This document shows, in pieces, positions 12,735-24,774 of a stretch of 64,000 bases of DNA. The translations under genes and the position numbers were made by a program. The notes beneath the pieces were generated by a model that was given only the letters and a program-made list of their open reading frames with translations, searched no databases and had not been told where the DNA came from. This DNA is from Stomoxys calcitrans (Eukaryota; Arthropoda; Insecta; Diptera; Muscidae): NCBI RefSeq assembly GCF_963082655.1, contig NC_081554.1:126951453-127015452 (forward strand). Reading direction: 5' to 3'. Position 1 is the first letter of the stretch. The number at the start of each line of letters is the position of its first letter.

Positions 12735-13422
12735 TTTTTATACCCTCCACTAGCCGCTTGAAATTTTGCACAAATACTTTTATTAGTGTTAGTCAGTTGG
12801 GATTGTAAATGGGCCATATCGGTCCATGTTTTGATATAGCTGCCATATAAACCGATCTTGGCTTCTTGAGTTACTAGAGGGCGCAATTCTTATCCGATTT
12901 GGTTGAAATTTTGCCTGAGGTGTTTTGTTATACTTTTCAATAACTATGCTAAATATTGTTGAAATCGGTCCATAACCTGATATAGCTGCCATATAAACCG
13001 ATCTGGGATCTTCCTTTCTTGAGCCTCTAGAGGGCGCAATTATTATCCGATTTGGCTGCAATTTTTCATGACGTGTTTTGCTGTGACTTCCAACAACTGT
13101 GCTAAGAATGGTTTAAATCGTTTTTTAACCTTATACAGCTGCCATATAATCCGATTTTGAATATTGACTTCTTGAGCCACTAAAGGACGGAATTCTTATC
13201 CGATTTATTTAGCATGGCGTGTTTTGTTATGACTTCCAACAAATGTGCTTAGTATGGTTCAATTCGGTCCATAACCTGATATAGCTGCCATATAAATCGA
13301 TCTGGGATCTTGACTTTTTCTATCCGATTTAGCAAACATTTTGTACAACGACCGGGGAGGTACCCGAAAAATGTGATCCATTGTGAAGGGTATATAAGAT
13401 TCAGCCCGGCCGAACCTAGCAC
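12735..13422 (-). repeat. Family A repeat with deleted 3' end
   Basis: The terminal 'tttttataccctccac' joins directly to 'tagccgcttgaaattttgca'. The conserved 'gatcaagaatatata' block and the GTCC-rich block between them are therefore lost. It ends with 'attcagcccggccgaaccta'. The right flank is a pseudogene-like segment. Confidence 0.8.
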
Positions 13423-13429
13423 TTAGCTT

Positions 13430-13830
13430 TCTATCGGAATCAAGACTGTCGCGATTCATTTTCTCCATAACCAGTGTATTTTTATGCTCCACTAATGCGT
13501 AGTTATATTCGTTCTCTGTGGCTGCTACACTTTGCTGTTCAGTGCGCACCAAGCTTCTGCATGCTTTGGCAATGACCGGGGGTTAGATTGTGATTGGGCC
13601 ATGGTTTATTGATAGTATGCACTTTAAGGATCCACAGAACTAGTACCCGAAGCATCGGAGTAATTTTGCCTGGCATTATAACCTTGCCAATATATTGAGC
13701 TTGGTATCGATATGTTGTGTGTAGTCTGCATCACTGGAAGTACCAGTGGCAGTTGTTGGACTGCAACCACCATAACCCAAGTTACTATTATTAGTTCCCA
13801 ATTCATTTTTTGACTTTGGTACAGCATTAC
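13430..13830 (-). pseudogene. Coding-like pseudogene fragment, parent not identified
   Basis: Minus-strand frames read like eroded host protein. One gives 'YWQGYNARQNYSDASGTSS' and another gives 'VRTEQQSVAATENEYNYAL' followed by 'VEHKNTLVMEKMNRDSLDS'. The composition (S, T, N, Q, Y) and GC content differ from the flanking repeats. At least one frameshift and one stop separate the pieces, and no intron signals are obvious. It could be a retrocopy of a low-complexity RNA-binding-type protein or part of an unknown element. I do not recognise the parent. Confidence 0.4.
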
Positions 13831-14197
13831 AAATTTTTAAATGTTTCGAACCAAGGCCAATATATCCATTTTGCTGTTTTTATTTATAGGCGTACCGTAG
13901 TTGGGTCCTTATCCATTCTTCGAAAGGCAGCAAATACAAAATTCTCAGTCGTCGTTTTTGTAGTCTTTCTTCATTTTGATTTCAAAAAGAAGGCAAAAAA
14001 AATATGACCTTGTACACTGATATTTGATGACATTTTCTATTGGCACATTTAGCATCCTCAATGTTCATGGGGGCCTTTCCCTTTTTTGTACCTATCCTCC
14101 TTGATTGATCCATGATTAACACATAGGAAAAATTTCAAACATATTATTCCGATGAACCAACACGAAGTATGTATGAAGAAATAACTTTTTAGATCTG
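13831..14197. other. Unassigned stretch
   Basis: No feature recognised between the pseudogene fragment and the family D repeat. Confidence 0.5.
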
Positions 14198-16386
14198 TAC
14201 TAGCTGACCGGGGCCCGCTCCGCTGCGCCTTCTTTTACTTTATAAGGAACAAAATTTTCCTTGGAATATGGAATATTTAAATTCGACAAAGAGCTTTAAG
14301 TGAAATACCATGCTACGCAAATTGTACATCGCTTGACTAACAGTTTAACAATATAAGTGCCTTTAGCTGAATCCCATATGATCTTTATTGGTCTACGAAT
14401 TTAATTTTAGATGTAAGGTGTACTCCATTCCTAAAATGCTGTATTTCAGCCCGATATTCTCATAATATCTGATTGAGGGGTGTTTTCGGGGGTGAGGTGA
14501 TCCCCCAGACAGGGTGATCCCCCTGAAAAAATATCTGCATCGTGCTATTCTTTCAAATACCATTTATTTAAACCCCATATTGCCATTGGCTTAGGGGAGT
14601 TTACACGATGAGGCGTTCCCCAAACACATGGCCCCAAAATAGGTTATCAAATTCGTTTTCTAATGTCAAAAACCTTTCATTTGAGCCACATATTGGCATG
14701 GTCGAAAAATTTTTACCATTTGGGGGGGGGAAGGGCTGATGCTCTAAATACATGGTCCTACATTTGGATATCAAATTCATATCCTACTCGCACATACCTT
14801 TATTGAAGCCCCATATTGCGATGGTCAGTAAAAAATTGATGTTTGTGGTGTATTTTGGGAAAGGGGTTGAACCCCAGAAAATTGGTACCGAAAGTGGGCA
14901 TCAATTCTTGCTCTACCCCCAATTCTTTTAATTTAAGCCCCACATTGACATGGTCGGTAAATATGCCCGATCTAGGAGTGTTTTGGGGATTGGGGTGGTC
15001 CCCCAAAAACTAAGCCCGGAGAATATATCAGCAACGTGCTCTATTCTCATATATCTACATATCATTTATTTGAACACTATATTGCCATTGGCCTTAAAAT
15101 TGGATATACAATTCGTTTTCTTATCCCATGTAAACACCTTATTGCAAAAGTCAGCAAATATGTTCGGTTTGGAGTATTGGCTCTAAAAACTATAAATATT
15201 TAGTTTAACTCTCTTTAAGACCCAAATTGTCTTGGTGAGCAAATACGTCCTATTGGGGGTTCTTATGCTGGTGGGACGTCCCCTAGACAGTTGGCCCCTA
15301 ATGTTGATATCAGATTCGTGGTCTACTCCCAAATACGTTGGATTTTCGCCCAATAATTCCATAGTTGGCAAACATGACCGGTTTCGGGGTTTTTTGGGAT
15401 GGGGCAGCCGTTCAGTGACTTGGCCCTAAAAATATATATCAGATTCGTTTTCTACTCTAAAATACTTCTTATTACAGCCCCATGTTGGAATGGTCAGCAA
15501 ATACGTCTTATATGGGAGGTATTTTGGGGCCGGGGTGGGCCATATACACTTTTTCCCGAATACTGATATCAGATTCGTGCTTTACTCCCAAAGACCTTTC
15601 ATTTGAGCCCCATATTGCTATGGTCGTAAATTTGTCCCCTTTGGAGGATGTTTTTGGTGAAAGGCGGCCCCCTAAATACTTTGACCCATATTTGGATATC
15701 AGATTCGAATTCTACACTAAAATACCTTTTATTAAAGCCCCATATTCCCACGATCAGTAAATAAGTCCTGTTTGGGGGGTGTTTTGGGAAAGGGGTGGAC
15801 CCCCAGAAACTTTGTCCCACATTTGGATATTAGATTCGTATTCTACTCGCAAATTCCTTTCATTTGAGTCACTTATTGCCATGGTCGGTAAACATGTCCG
15901 ATTTAGGGGTGTTTTGGGGGTTGGGGGGTGGTCCCCCTAGCACTTGGTTCGACAATTGGATATCAGATACGTTTTCTTGTCCTAAAAACCTTTCATTTGA
16001 GTCCCATATTGTCGTGATTGTTCCAAATATATGTTTGGTAGGTTTTATGGTGGGGCAGCCCCCCTAGGGACCCCATCCAAAATTTGGATACCAAATTTTT
16101 ATTTTTAGGGTACTACAATATATTAGAGCACACAAAATTTCGCTTAAATCGCACCACCCATCTCCGAGATCTGGCGTTTCTAAAAATTAGGGTAAGGGGG
16201 AGGGTCCGCCCCCCTTCAGATATCAAAAAATGTAGTACCCTATTTTCACCACGGGGTCATTATGAACCATTTGTGAAAATTTCAAGAAAATCGGTTCAGC
16301 CGTTTCTGAGTCTATAAGGAACACACAAACATACAAACAAACAAACTGACAAATAAACACAAATTGATTTTTATATATAAGATTAA
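14198..16386 (+). repeat. Family D repeat with ~130-bp internal units
   Basis: Starts 'tagctgaccggggcccgctc' and ends with 'cggttcagccgtttctgagt' plus an ACAAACAAAC-rich tail and 'tttttatatataagatta'. The motif 'gatatcagattcg' (with variants) occurs near 15306, 15435, 15565, 15695 and 15825, a period of about 130 bp. Each unit carries a G-rich 'ttttgggg' tract. The end structure suggests a non-autonomous element, but I cannot assign a superfamily. The small open frames within it are repeat-derived. Confidence 0.8.
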
Positions 16387-17687
16387 CTTAAAACGAATAA
16401 AAATGTCTTTAGCGCTGTATGAAATTCAACTATATTCGAAAGTAATTTATTTTAACTCCATTATGGGTTCACTTTATTTTTTTTTTTTTTTTGAGTGTCG
16501 ATATAAGAGGATCTGTCGTAGCAAAGCACACTTTCTGAGCTACTTACATGGTTGTTTGTGACTATTGTAGGGTGGGGTGGTCCCCAATAACAGTAGAAAT
16601 TGTTACATGTTTTATGTAGACACCATATAATAGATGATTTTCACGATCTCTTTGGCTACTGAAATTCACAGTATTATAGATCTAAAATTTCTAAGATACC
16701 GACCCAAATTTATATCTCATTCGATTTAACTAATTTGTAAAAAATTATCAGTAAGTAGAAAGAAAGATACACTGTGGTTTTCCAAATATAAAGTTGTAGC
16801 ATAATTTATTCGAACCTCAGTACAATTGCCGTCGTTCTTTTCCATAGGATGGTACTTTCAGTATCCTTTAATCCTCGAACAAAGGTTAATACACAAGTAT
16901 GTATGCGGCTCATGTATATGTATTGTTTGTGAACACAAATCGAATGTGACTCAATTAAAGATGTGTGTTTTTGGTGAGTTTGGCTGCGTGTGTGTGTATG
17001 TGTGTGTGTATTAAATGCCATTATGGGGAGGAAGCACAAATTAAATTGAACACAATCGAATTACTGTATCCATGCGTTGCTTTACTCAGTTTCCGGTAGA
17101 CTCTTTAACAAGGGGATGGGTTCATACCTCGTTTGTGCGTTCGTTATGCTTCATATAATTTACATGGTGGGGGAGTACCACCATCTTTGTGGGTGGTATG
17201 CCAACTACCACAACTAGGTTGTTGTATTTGTTTTATATCGGATTATGGGCATTAATTAAAGCTGCAAGCGTGAGTATAGAGGTACTGTGCAGTTTAAAGA
17301 GTAAAAGATGTCTAGGAGAACAAACCAGAAGAAATAACATGCTTTTACAATTTTTTTTTTTTTTTAAATCAAGATGTAATATATGATGTTTTTCCTAAAT
17401 TGAAAAAAATTGCTGAGAAATGTGCGTGGTTAAGTCTAGTATGTACTTCTTCTTTTACAATTACTATTTGGTACAGTGAGATATATTAGATCTGTCGGCG
17501 TCCATGCCATATGCGGTGTATACAAAATTGTATCACACTTATCAAATTAAAGCCAAATCAAAATTAAACCAAATTTGAAGTCTTGAAAGAAAGATTCACG
17601 GCTATTACAGTATGTCGTCAGCCGGTACTAATAATACATATGCATTTTTTAAAATTTATATTAAAGAGAAAAATGTGAATATTTTGT
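16387..17687. other. Unassigned, possibly host noncoding
   Basis: No repeat or gene recognised. It contains a T run near 16479-16494, a GT-rich microsatellite at about 16986-17011 and another T run at about 17350-17366. Confidence 0.5.
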
Positions 17688-18470
17688 TTAATTAATTTCA
17701 TTTATTAAAAATTTTCGATATTGTAGAGCTGTTTGAAGATTTTTCCAGTCTAATACTTCTTTTCCGTTCAGAATATTTGTAATTTCAGCCTCCCACAATA
17801 AATGGTTTCTTTCGATATAGGACAGATTCCCAGAACGTGCTGAACGGTGACTTCCTGCATCGCCATACTTATTGTCATTGAGATAATTAAAATCACACCG
17901 TGCTATAAATATCCAAGATTCCTCTCCAGTATTAAACTGCCGATTAATGTATATCAAGCCGCTTGTGTGATCAAAGTATTTGTATATTCTTGTGCTCCTT
18001 TTCTGTGCCGCTTGCAGCGCATCTATTTCGGTATTTAACATTTGATGCTCCAAAAGTTTTCTTGTTATTAGATTCCTGTTAGTAAATTTTATATTTTCGT
18101 CTAAGTGTGACATATTAGCCGAACAATAAAATCATTCATATTCTGGATCCAGAAAATTTTCTTTCTTGTCAATGCTTTGGTTAGTTGAAGAGGCGATCGA
18201 CCATTCTTGAATTTGAACAGAGTTCGATTAATGTAAGATAAATGCATTTGAAGCGTGTATATATGCCCTTCTTCCAATCCAGTCTCAACAGAAATAGCAT
18301 AACACGGGATATTATCTGGGAGCCTCATAAATCGTTTCGTAGAGAAACGTTACAACTTATCTGTTTCTTCGAAGTGAGTATACCCTGAAACTTGGGCGAC
18401 ATACGATTGCATGCTTCTACAGTCGGCCCTGTAAAGGTTCCATTTACGTTAAAGCTTAGCAGAGTCTTTC
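17688..18470 (-). pseudogene. C-terminal part of a non-LTR reverse transcriptase
   Basis: On the minus strand, about 18410-18300 gives 'YVAQVSGYTHFEETDKL', a stop, then 'RFSTKRFMRLPDNIPCYAI'. 18328-18101 continues with 'SVETGLEEGHIYTLQMHLSYI'-type sequence cut into a second frame. The pattern AQxxGY...E..xKL.RF..KR...LP.N.P.Y....E.GL is typical of the region after the RT core in several LINE clades. A frameshift near 18101-18113 leads to 18113-17688, which ends at a stop. With the RT fragment at 22203-22440 it probably formed one LINE, now split by a plus-strand LINE. I first considered a viral protein and dropped that idea. Confidence 0.65.
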
Positions 18471-18499
18471 TTTAAAAAAATAAATACAACAAATATTTA

Positions 18500-21400
18500 T
18501 TCCAGTTTTTGCTTGCCCATTTTCCGCCTGTTTGAACCGTTGGGTGGAGCGGACGTTTTGTTAGTTCACTCCGCAAGAATTTTCCTGCAACTAGTAATAG
18601 ATCATTATTTTTGAAAGAAAAATTTAAGTCACTCAAGGATAGCTGCGATAGAGGATGATCTGCGTCTGTTTCCAGAGGAGCGGCAGATCTAGAGCCCGTG
18701 AGAAGACTTAGAATGGACTCCAAAGACCCAACAGCTGCGGTGGTGGTATCAGGCCGTAGCACGTTGTCTGCTACTGAAACCTCGACTGGTGGAGCGGCTC
18801 CTCCAGGCTCCACTATTCGACAGACGACTGGCCAGCAGGGGATTTTGACGAAGACACCTGGTTCGAGTCATAAGGAGAAGGCCGAACCTATTCTTCTTCG
18901 CATGCCTATAATTTGCCTATACCATCGGCCTTCCCCTGCAAACCAACACGCTCATTAAAAGATTGGAATAATAGAAGACGCATCGTTCTCAGGTTTATTG
19001 AGAGGCTTGATGCGAATGATCCTACGACTATCACTAATAGGGAGAGAGACGCCCTAAATTAGGCTCAAGAATTCGTTGCACCGCAGACAGATAAAAGACT
19101 GCGGTCATTTGTAGGGCATTTCATGCCTAAAAGAACTAGGACGAAGAACAGTAAGTAGGGACTGTTTGGTGATGACAATTGTTGACAAGGGAGAAGTACA
19201 GGGCTGCATAGCTAGGCATAATTGGAGTGGGATAGTCAATAGACTGTCATCAGTATACTCCGATGTCCTTGCGGAATATCCTGGGTCTCTTCCAGTTTGT
19301 GAAGACGCAGGCTGGTATCGGGGTCGATACAGATTAATTGCCTTCGGGGATCAACGCTCAATTGAAATTTATTGTTGTGCGCTAAAAAAGATTGGTGAGA
19401 TCTGGCCAGGTGCAGCACTAGATTAAGTCAAAAAGGAAGATATTCCTTTTCGACCAATGGATTCAGATCCTGAATCCATACTTGGAAGACTAAGGAAATG
19501 TGATCCCAATCTTTCAATCACCGACTGGAAGATTGGATGAGGCTGATGGTGAACAGAGACATGTAGTATTCGTGCTAAACTCCGGCTGTCTCGCAGAAGT
19601 TGAAACTGAAGGTTTATAAAATCGGTGGGGTTGGTGAATCAGAAAACGACTCATCAGTTATTGCTAAACACTTGCCTGAGGAACTATCGAACACATCGCT
19701 AAAGTCTGGCGGATTGCAGTAGACTGAAAAGGAGGATGGCACACCACCCTGTGTGGGTGGGTCACAAAGTTGTGCTGGGCTCAAGGTGTGCGCCAGCGTG
19801 GAAGAACGGAACTCAAAAAGTACTTCGACAGCAGCAGTTAGTGAAGCATCTAAGGAGGAATCGTCCACACTGCAAGTGTCCAGTGTCCTGAGGAAGAGTA
19901 GTTCCACAACTTTCTCACCCCTGGATGCCCCTGGATGCGTACGAAAGCTCATCATGACAAGTTCTAAGGAATCTTGAGAGGATGAACTCCTGGGGGAGTC
20001 AGGAGAAGAGACTAACACAACAGTGGTGGAAGTTCTGAATCCTGACTTTCGATTTCTACAGATAAATCTCCACAATTTTAAAGCCGCTTCGGAGGCACTA
20101 TAGGTGCTCCTGATGGCTGGGGGATTTGACGTGGTTCTTATCCAGGAACCATGGGTGTGTGGAGGAATGGTACGTGGACTAAGAATTCCGGAATTTAAAC
20201 TACTCAATGGTGCGGGGAATGGGAGACACAGAACCTGTATTCTTGCATAGGGTAGTCTAAATGTTTTTCTTCCTCCGTCGGTAAGCACTGAAGATGTAGC
20301 AGTAGCCAGCCTTGAAATAAACAAGCCTCATTACTGGCTGGCTTCCCTATATATAGCACACCATTCAGAGATGCCGACTTCAAACTTTAAGTCGCTGATT
20401 GAAGCCGCTTCTGTAGGGAAGAAAAGTCTTATTGTAGGAAGTGACGCTAATGCACTTCCAGATATGGGGAAGTTCGGATGCAACGAAAGGGGCTTATCGA
20501 ATATATTATAAGTTGCAATCTGGCGATTTGTAATAAACAAATCGCCAGATTGCAAACAGCGACCGCCATGATGGACCCCAGAGCTGTTCGATCTAAGGAA
20601 GAACTGCACAACACTTTTCAATAGAGAAAAGGCCACAAGAGTACCACACGATTGGGACATCTATAAATAAGGCTGAGCTAAGAAAATGTAGGGGCGACCT
20701 GAGAAAGACCCAGAACAACTCTTGGGTAGAATTCTGCAATTCTCCGAGGAGGATACATCTAAGGCCTCTAGGCTAAGGAAGACTCTGTCCTCGAGACCTA
20801 TTACGGTGGGGTATATTTAATCAGAGAATGTATAGACACTGTCTAGTGAGAAAACACTAGAACTACTCGATACACATTTCCCGGGAAATTCTCCATAGTA
20901 TAAGGTGCACCAGGAGATGTCGTCACTGGTACGCATTCGTCGGAGGCTATTAGGAAAATTGTGTCTGAGTAGAATATCCTTTGGGCTATAAGAAGTTTCG
21001 ACTCCTTTAAGCCGCCAGGCCCTGATGATATATCACCAGTTGAATTACAAGATGTGTCTTGCATCAGAATGTCATATATACCTGTGGCATGGAGGGACAC
21101 GAAGGTCATTTTCATTCCGAAAGCAGGAAAACCCTACCACACGAAGGCGAAAGATGCCTGTAGATCGCCTGTCGCGGCAGCAGCATGCATATAGTAAATG
21201 CAAATGGAGTTTCTAGGCATCATCTCTACCGTAAGAAAGTTTATTAAAAACTTACTTACTAAAAGATGAATTACGGCAGGCTAGGGATCTGTGGAACTAA
21301 AAAGATGGGTCAGCGGAGGAACTCCTCAAGGAGGTGTACTATTTTCTCTACTTTGGAATATAGCCATTAACAATATATTATTGTCTCGGGAAGAAAAATC

Positions 21401-22202
21401 CGACATTTTGGAAAGGGTAAGAAAAGCCACTTTTGCCTTATATACCTGCAAAAGAGCCTTTGGCAAAAGTTGGGGGCTTAGACCGCGTGTCATGCATTGG
21501 GTATATACTGCAGTTGTCAGACCTAAAATGCTATATGGTGTTATGGCGCTTCAAAAATCCACCTACTGTTCAATACTCTACTGAATGCAAAGGATGGCTT
21601 GTTTGTGCACCACAGCCGCACTGAGGTCGACACCATCTGATGCACTGAATATAATGCTATATCTTATTCCACTGTACATTGTGGTTACCCAAATTGCAGC
21701 GACCACTGCCGTGAGGTTAAGGGAGCTTTCTCATGGGTCATTTGGCGGCTACGGACACTGTGTTATCCTTGATACAATATCCGATGTTCCAGGCAGTGTG
21801 GTTTAGACAGCCAGGCAACCATTAAATCACTGGAGAACGTATTTCTGAACACAAAAACCGCCCTCGATTGTCGCAGATCTCCTACCGAGATGGCTGAACA
21901 GTTAAAAATGCACCTGTTCTGGGTGCCGGGTCATAGAGATATCCCAGGGAATTCTAAAGCAGACGAGCTTGCAAGAATAGGAACTACACTACACATTCCA
22001 GGGATACTGGAATCTGTGGGTATGGCTCTAGCGACTTATAAGCTAAGTTTTCAGGACCAGGCCCGAAGGACAACGAGTGATAGATGGGCACAAAGAGGAG
22101 GCTCTAAGCATTTCAAAACTATGTGGTCTAGTCTAGACTTGAAGAGGTCTAGCACTTTACTGTCATTGGCTAGAACAGATTTTTTCACAATAGTCCTCCA
22201 AA
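18500..22202 (+). pseudogene. Degenerate full-structure RNase H-bearing LINE (I/LOA-like)
   Basis: Domains occur in the expected order on the plus strand but with stops and frameshifts. An ORF1-like part spans about 18690-19430; its clearest piece, 19166-19426, includes 'WYRGRYRLIAFGDQRSIEI'. An endonuclease starts near 20035 with 'FLQINLHNFKAASEAL', 'VVLIQEPWV' and 'IVGSDANA'. An RT follows with 'FKPPGPDDISPVEL' (about 21000-21040), 'VIFIPKAGKP' (about 21095) and 'GTPQGGVLFSLLW' (about 21310). The C-terminal RNase H has 'LFWVPGHRDIPGNSKADEL' (about 21910-21970). The YADD box is not visible, which suggests a deletion in the RT. A related minus-strand 3' half lies at 43490-44455. It sits inside another LINE. 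Confidence 0.8.
20513..20555. repeat. Perfect 19-bp hairpin inside the LINE endonuclease region
   Basis: TTGCAATCTGGCGATTTGT at 20513-20531 is followed by a 5-base loop (AATAA) and its exact complement at 20537-20555. It interrupts the LINE frame and looks like a local inverted duplication. Confidence 0.85.
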
Positions 22203-22440
22203 TTAGATATCATTCGTTGAATTATGTGACTGATCTGCCAGAATAACGATATCATCTGCATATAGTAGTATTCTGATATTAGTATTATCAATATACCAGC
22301 CTTCATCTAGAGCATCGTGCATTAACGTATAATGCAAATAATAATGGCTACAATAGGCATACTTGCTAAACTTCAGATGTTGTTGGAAAATATTCAAAGC
22401 TCTTTTCCACTCCAATTAGCGGTCTTTGTTTTCTGGTAAA
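22203..22440 (-). pseudogene. Non-LTR reverse transcriptase core fragment
   Basis: The minus strand encodes 'NIRILLYADDIVILADQ', the RT catalytic YADD box with normal flanks. Just upstream, in a shifted frame, are 'PLLFALYVN' and 'DALDEGWYIDN', matching the segment between the SPLLF motif and YADD in LINE RTs. It is cut at about 22203, where the plus-strand LINE begins, and ends upstream near 22440. It plausibly belongs with the C-terminal fragment at 17688-18470. Confidence 0.7.
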
Positions 22441-22862
22441 TGTTTTTTTTTATCCAAACATATTTGGATGAAACGCCAATTTGGTGCAGTTTGAAAATCA
22501 ATAAGCTTCTTGAAATTCTAATTCTATAGCAAACCCTGTCTGCTGAATATTAGTAGTTAATTTTGCTGATATTGTAGCAGTTTTTCTATTACAATATTAC
22601 AGCAGTAGTACTGTTATTACAGCAGAAGTTCTGCAATTTTAGAGCAACAGGCTTACTGCTGAAAAGACTGCTGTATGCTGAAAATGACTGCTGCTTAATT
22701 ATGAATGGCATGTTAGAAGCAACAAATTCAATACAAATGTGAATGTGTGTCTCATTGGATGTTCACCACCACCACTGAATGTATACATTCCATAATCATT
22801 GTTCTTTAAATTTAGATACAAATGGCCATGCCAGTCATATACACATTAGTAGAGCAATAACA

Positions 22863-23545
22863 AACAAGTAAAAAGACATTTAGTTTGGCCGGGCCGAACT
22901 TTGGATACCCACCAGCTCGGGTATATATGTAAACCCCCTTTCGTCACAATCCGATGAATCTTGGATATCTCATGCACCCAAATTCGGCACGGACATTGCG
23001 TGGTCTAATAAATATAAGTCACTGTTCAATTTTGTAGAATAAAATGTTCGTCTTTTTGGCAGCTTATCCAAATATAAACCGATCTGAATCATAAAGGACA
23101 CCGATATTGAAAAGCCCAGCATAGGTCACTGAGTCAAATTTCAACGAAATCGGATAATAAATGTGCTCAAGAGTTCTTTCTATATGGCACCTATAGCTAA
23201 ATCTGGACCGATGTGGACTAAATTAAACAATGATATAATAATAATCCTATTTTATAATAAGTTATATCTGGGCTGGTCTCGATCATATTTTATACAGGTC
23301 CCGAGAACTCACATACAAGTAAAATTTTCAGATAATAAATCAGCTTTTTATGGGATTAAGACCCTAAATTGGAAATATGGTCTGGTTTGATCCATATTTG
23401 GGGCGGATGTCGGGAGGTTTAAAACAACTCACTTTTTCAAATTTCAGCGAAATCGGATAACAAATAATGTTCTTATGGGCTTCAGACCCTTTACCGGAAT
23501 GACTAAATGAATATACCCCCTATCCTACGGTATTGGGTATAAAAA
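22863..23545 (+). repeat. Family B repeat inserted in the left arm of the foldback element
   Basis: Starts 'aacaagtaaaaagacattta' with 'ttggccgggccgaacttt' and ends 'cctacggtattgggtataaa'. It separates two parts of the left arm that are contiguous in the right arm. Confidence 0.8.
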
Positions 23546-23714
23546 TGCGAGCGAGCTCAACCACGTTTCGAAATGTATACCAATGGATGGATCAGGTAGC
23601 TTCTTTATAGTAATATTCCACAAATTAAAATCATATCTTCCATCAAAATTACAAAAAACAAAAAAAATCTAAAAAAGCACCTAAAGAAATCAAAACAAGT
23701 AACAGGCAAACATA

Positions 23715-23931
23715 CCAAGTAAAAGGGCATTAAGTTCGGCCGGGCCGAACTTTGGATACCCCCCACCTCTGGTATATATGTAAATCATATTTCGCCACAA
23801 TCCGGTGAAAATCGGATAACTTAAGCTCCCAAATTCAGCATGGACATTGAGTGGTCTACTATATATATGTAACTATTCAATTTTGTAGAACAAAATATCT
23901 ATCGGGAGATCAGTCTATATGACAGCTATAC
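23715..23931 (+). repeat. Family B repeat, 5' fragment
   Basis: Has the complete palindrome AGTTCGGCCGGGCCGAACT and the 'ggataccccccacctctggt' end. It is cut at about 23931, where an RTE-type LINE fragment begins. Confidence 0.8.
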
Positions 23932-24625
23932 GTTGGAGCTTCTTCATTCATTCTGCCAACGCAACCGTTGTTTTTTTATTCACTCAACAATGCTAACGTC
24001 GTCATACAGATCATACACTTCGTGGTTAATACGACGCCGATACTCTTCACCAATGCAAAATGCTCCATACATTTTTCGAAAGGGTATCTTTGTGGTCAAC
24101 AATCAAATGGTAGGCGTTGATTTGTCCTTCTCGGGTCTTTTCCAGGATGTGGCGCAGTGTGTATATCTGGTCTAGGGTGGATTGACCAGTTCTAAAGCCG
24201 CTTGGATAAGGCCCAATTTTCTCATTGAACTTAGGTTTTAATCTTTTGCACAGTACGCTCGAGAGTATCTTATATGCGATGGGGTAGAGACTTATTCCTC
24301 TATAGTTGAAACATTCCGTTCCCTCCGTCTCCTTTCTTGTGTACGAGACATAGTATGCTGAGGTTCCAATCATCGGGTATGAGTTCATCTAGCCAGACTG
24401 CGCAGACAAGCTGATGCATACGCCTTATTGGCCTTATCGCCTCCGGTCATAAATAGTTCAGCGAGCAACCCGCCGGCTCCTGCTGCCTTCATATTCTTCA
24501 GTCGGGTCCTGCTACTTGGACCTCATTCTGACTAGGAGGTAAACATTCTATACCATCATCAGGGATTGGTTCTGCGGTATCCTCTTCGCCGCCATCGTCG
24601 GACACTGGAAGTCGGGTTTAATGTT
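23932..24625 (-). pseudogene. RTE-type LINE fragment with internal deletion
   Basis: On the minus strand, 24388-24080 encodes 'ECFNYRGISLYPIAYKILS', then 'GPYPSGFRTGQSTLDQI' and 'TLRHILEKTREGQIN', the early RT motifs typical of RTE-clade elements. Upstream, about 24500-24420, gives a broken 'KAAGAGGLLAELF'-like segment. Downstream, 24080-23932 is similar to 42905-42755, the far C-terminal part of the same type of LINE, so the YADD-containing centre is deleted. Confidence 0.7.
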
Positions 24626-24774
24626 CTTTTTTAAAACGGCAGTTTTTGTCTGTGTGTTTCAGCAAACATAGGGCTGCTGTATTAGCAAACATTTCTTACT
24701 GCTATTTCATCTAACAAAATCTGCAGTATTGAGTACACAAGTCAGCTAAAAAAAAATATTATATTTGTTTAATG
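24626..24774. other. CTGCTG/CAGCAA-rich segment near the centre of the foldback element
   Basis: Contains 'cagcaaacatagggctgctg' and 'ttactgctatttcatc', similar to the outer arms. It may be a displaced arm fragment. Confidence 0.4.

Noticed and set aside
17688..18328. Endogenous viral protein
   Set aside because: The upstream frames show a LINE post-RT signature, which explains the segment better.
19614..20324. 236-aa open frame on the minus strand
   Set aside because: The plus strand over the same bases encodes LINE endonuclease motifs, so this is a shadow frame.
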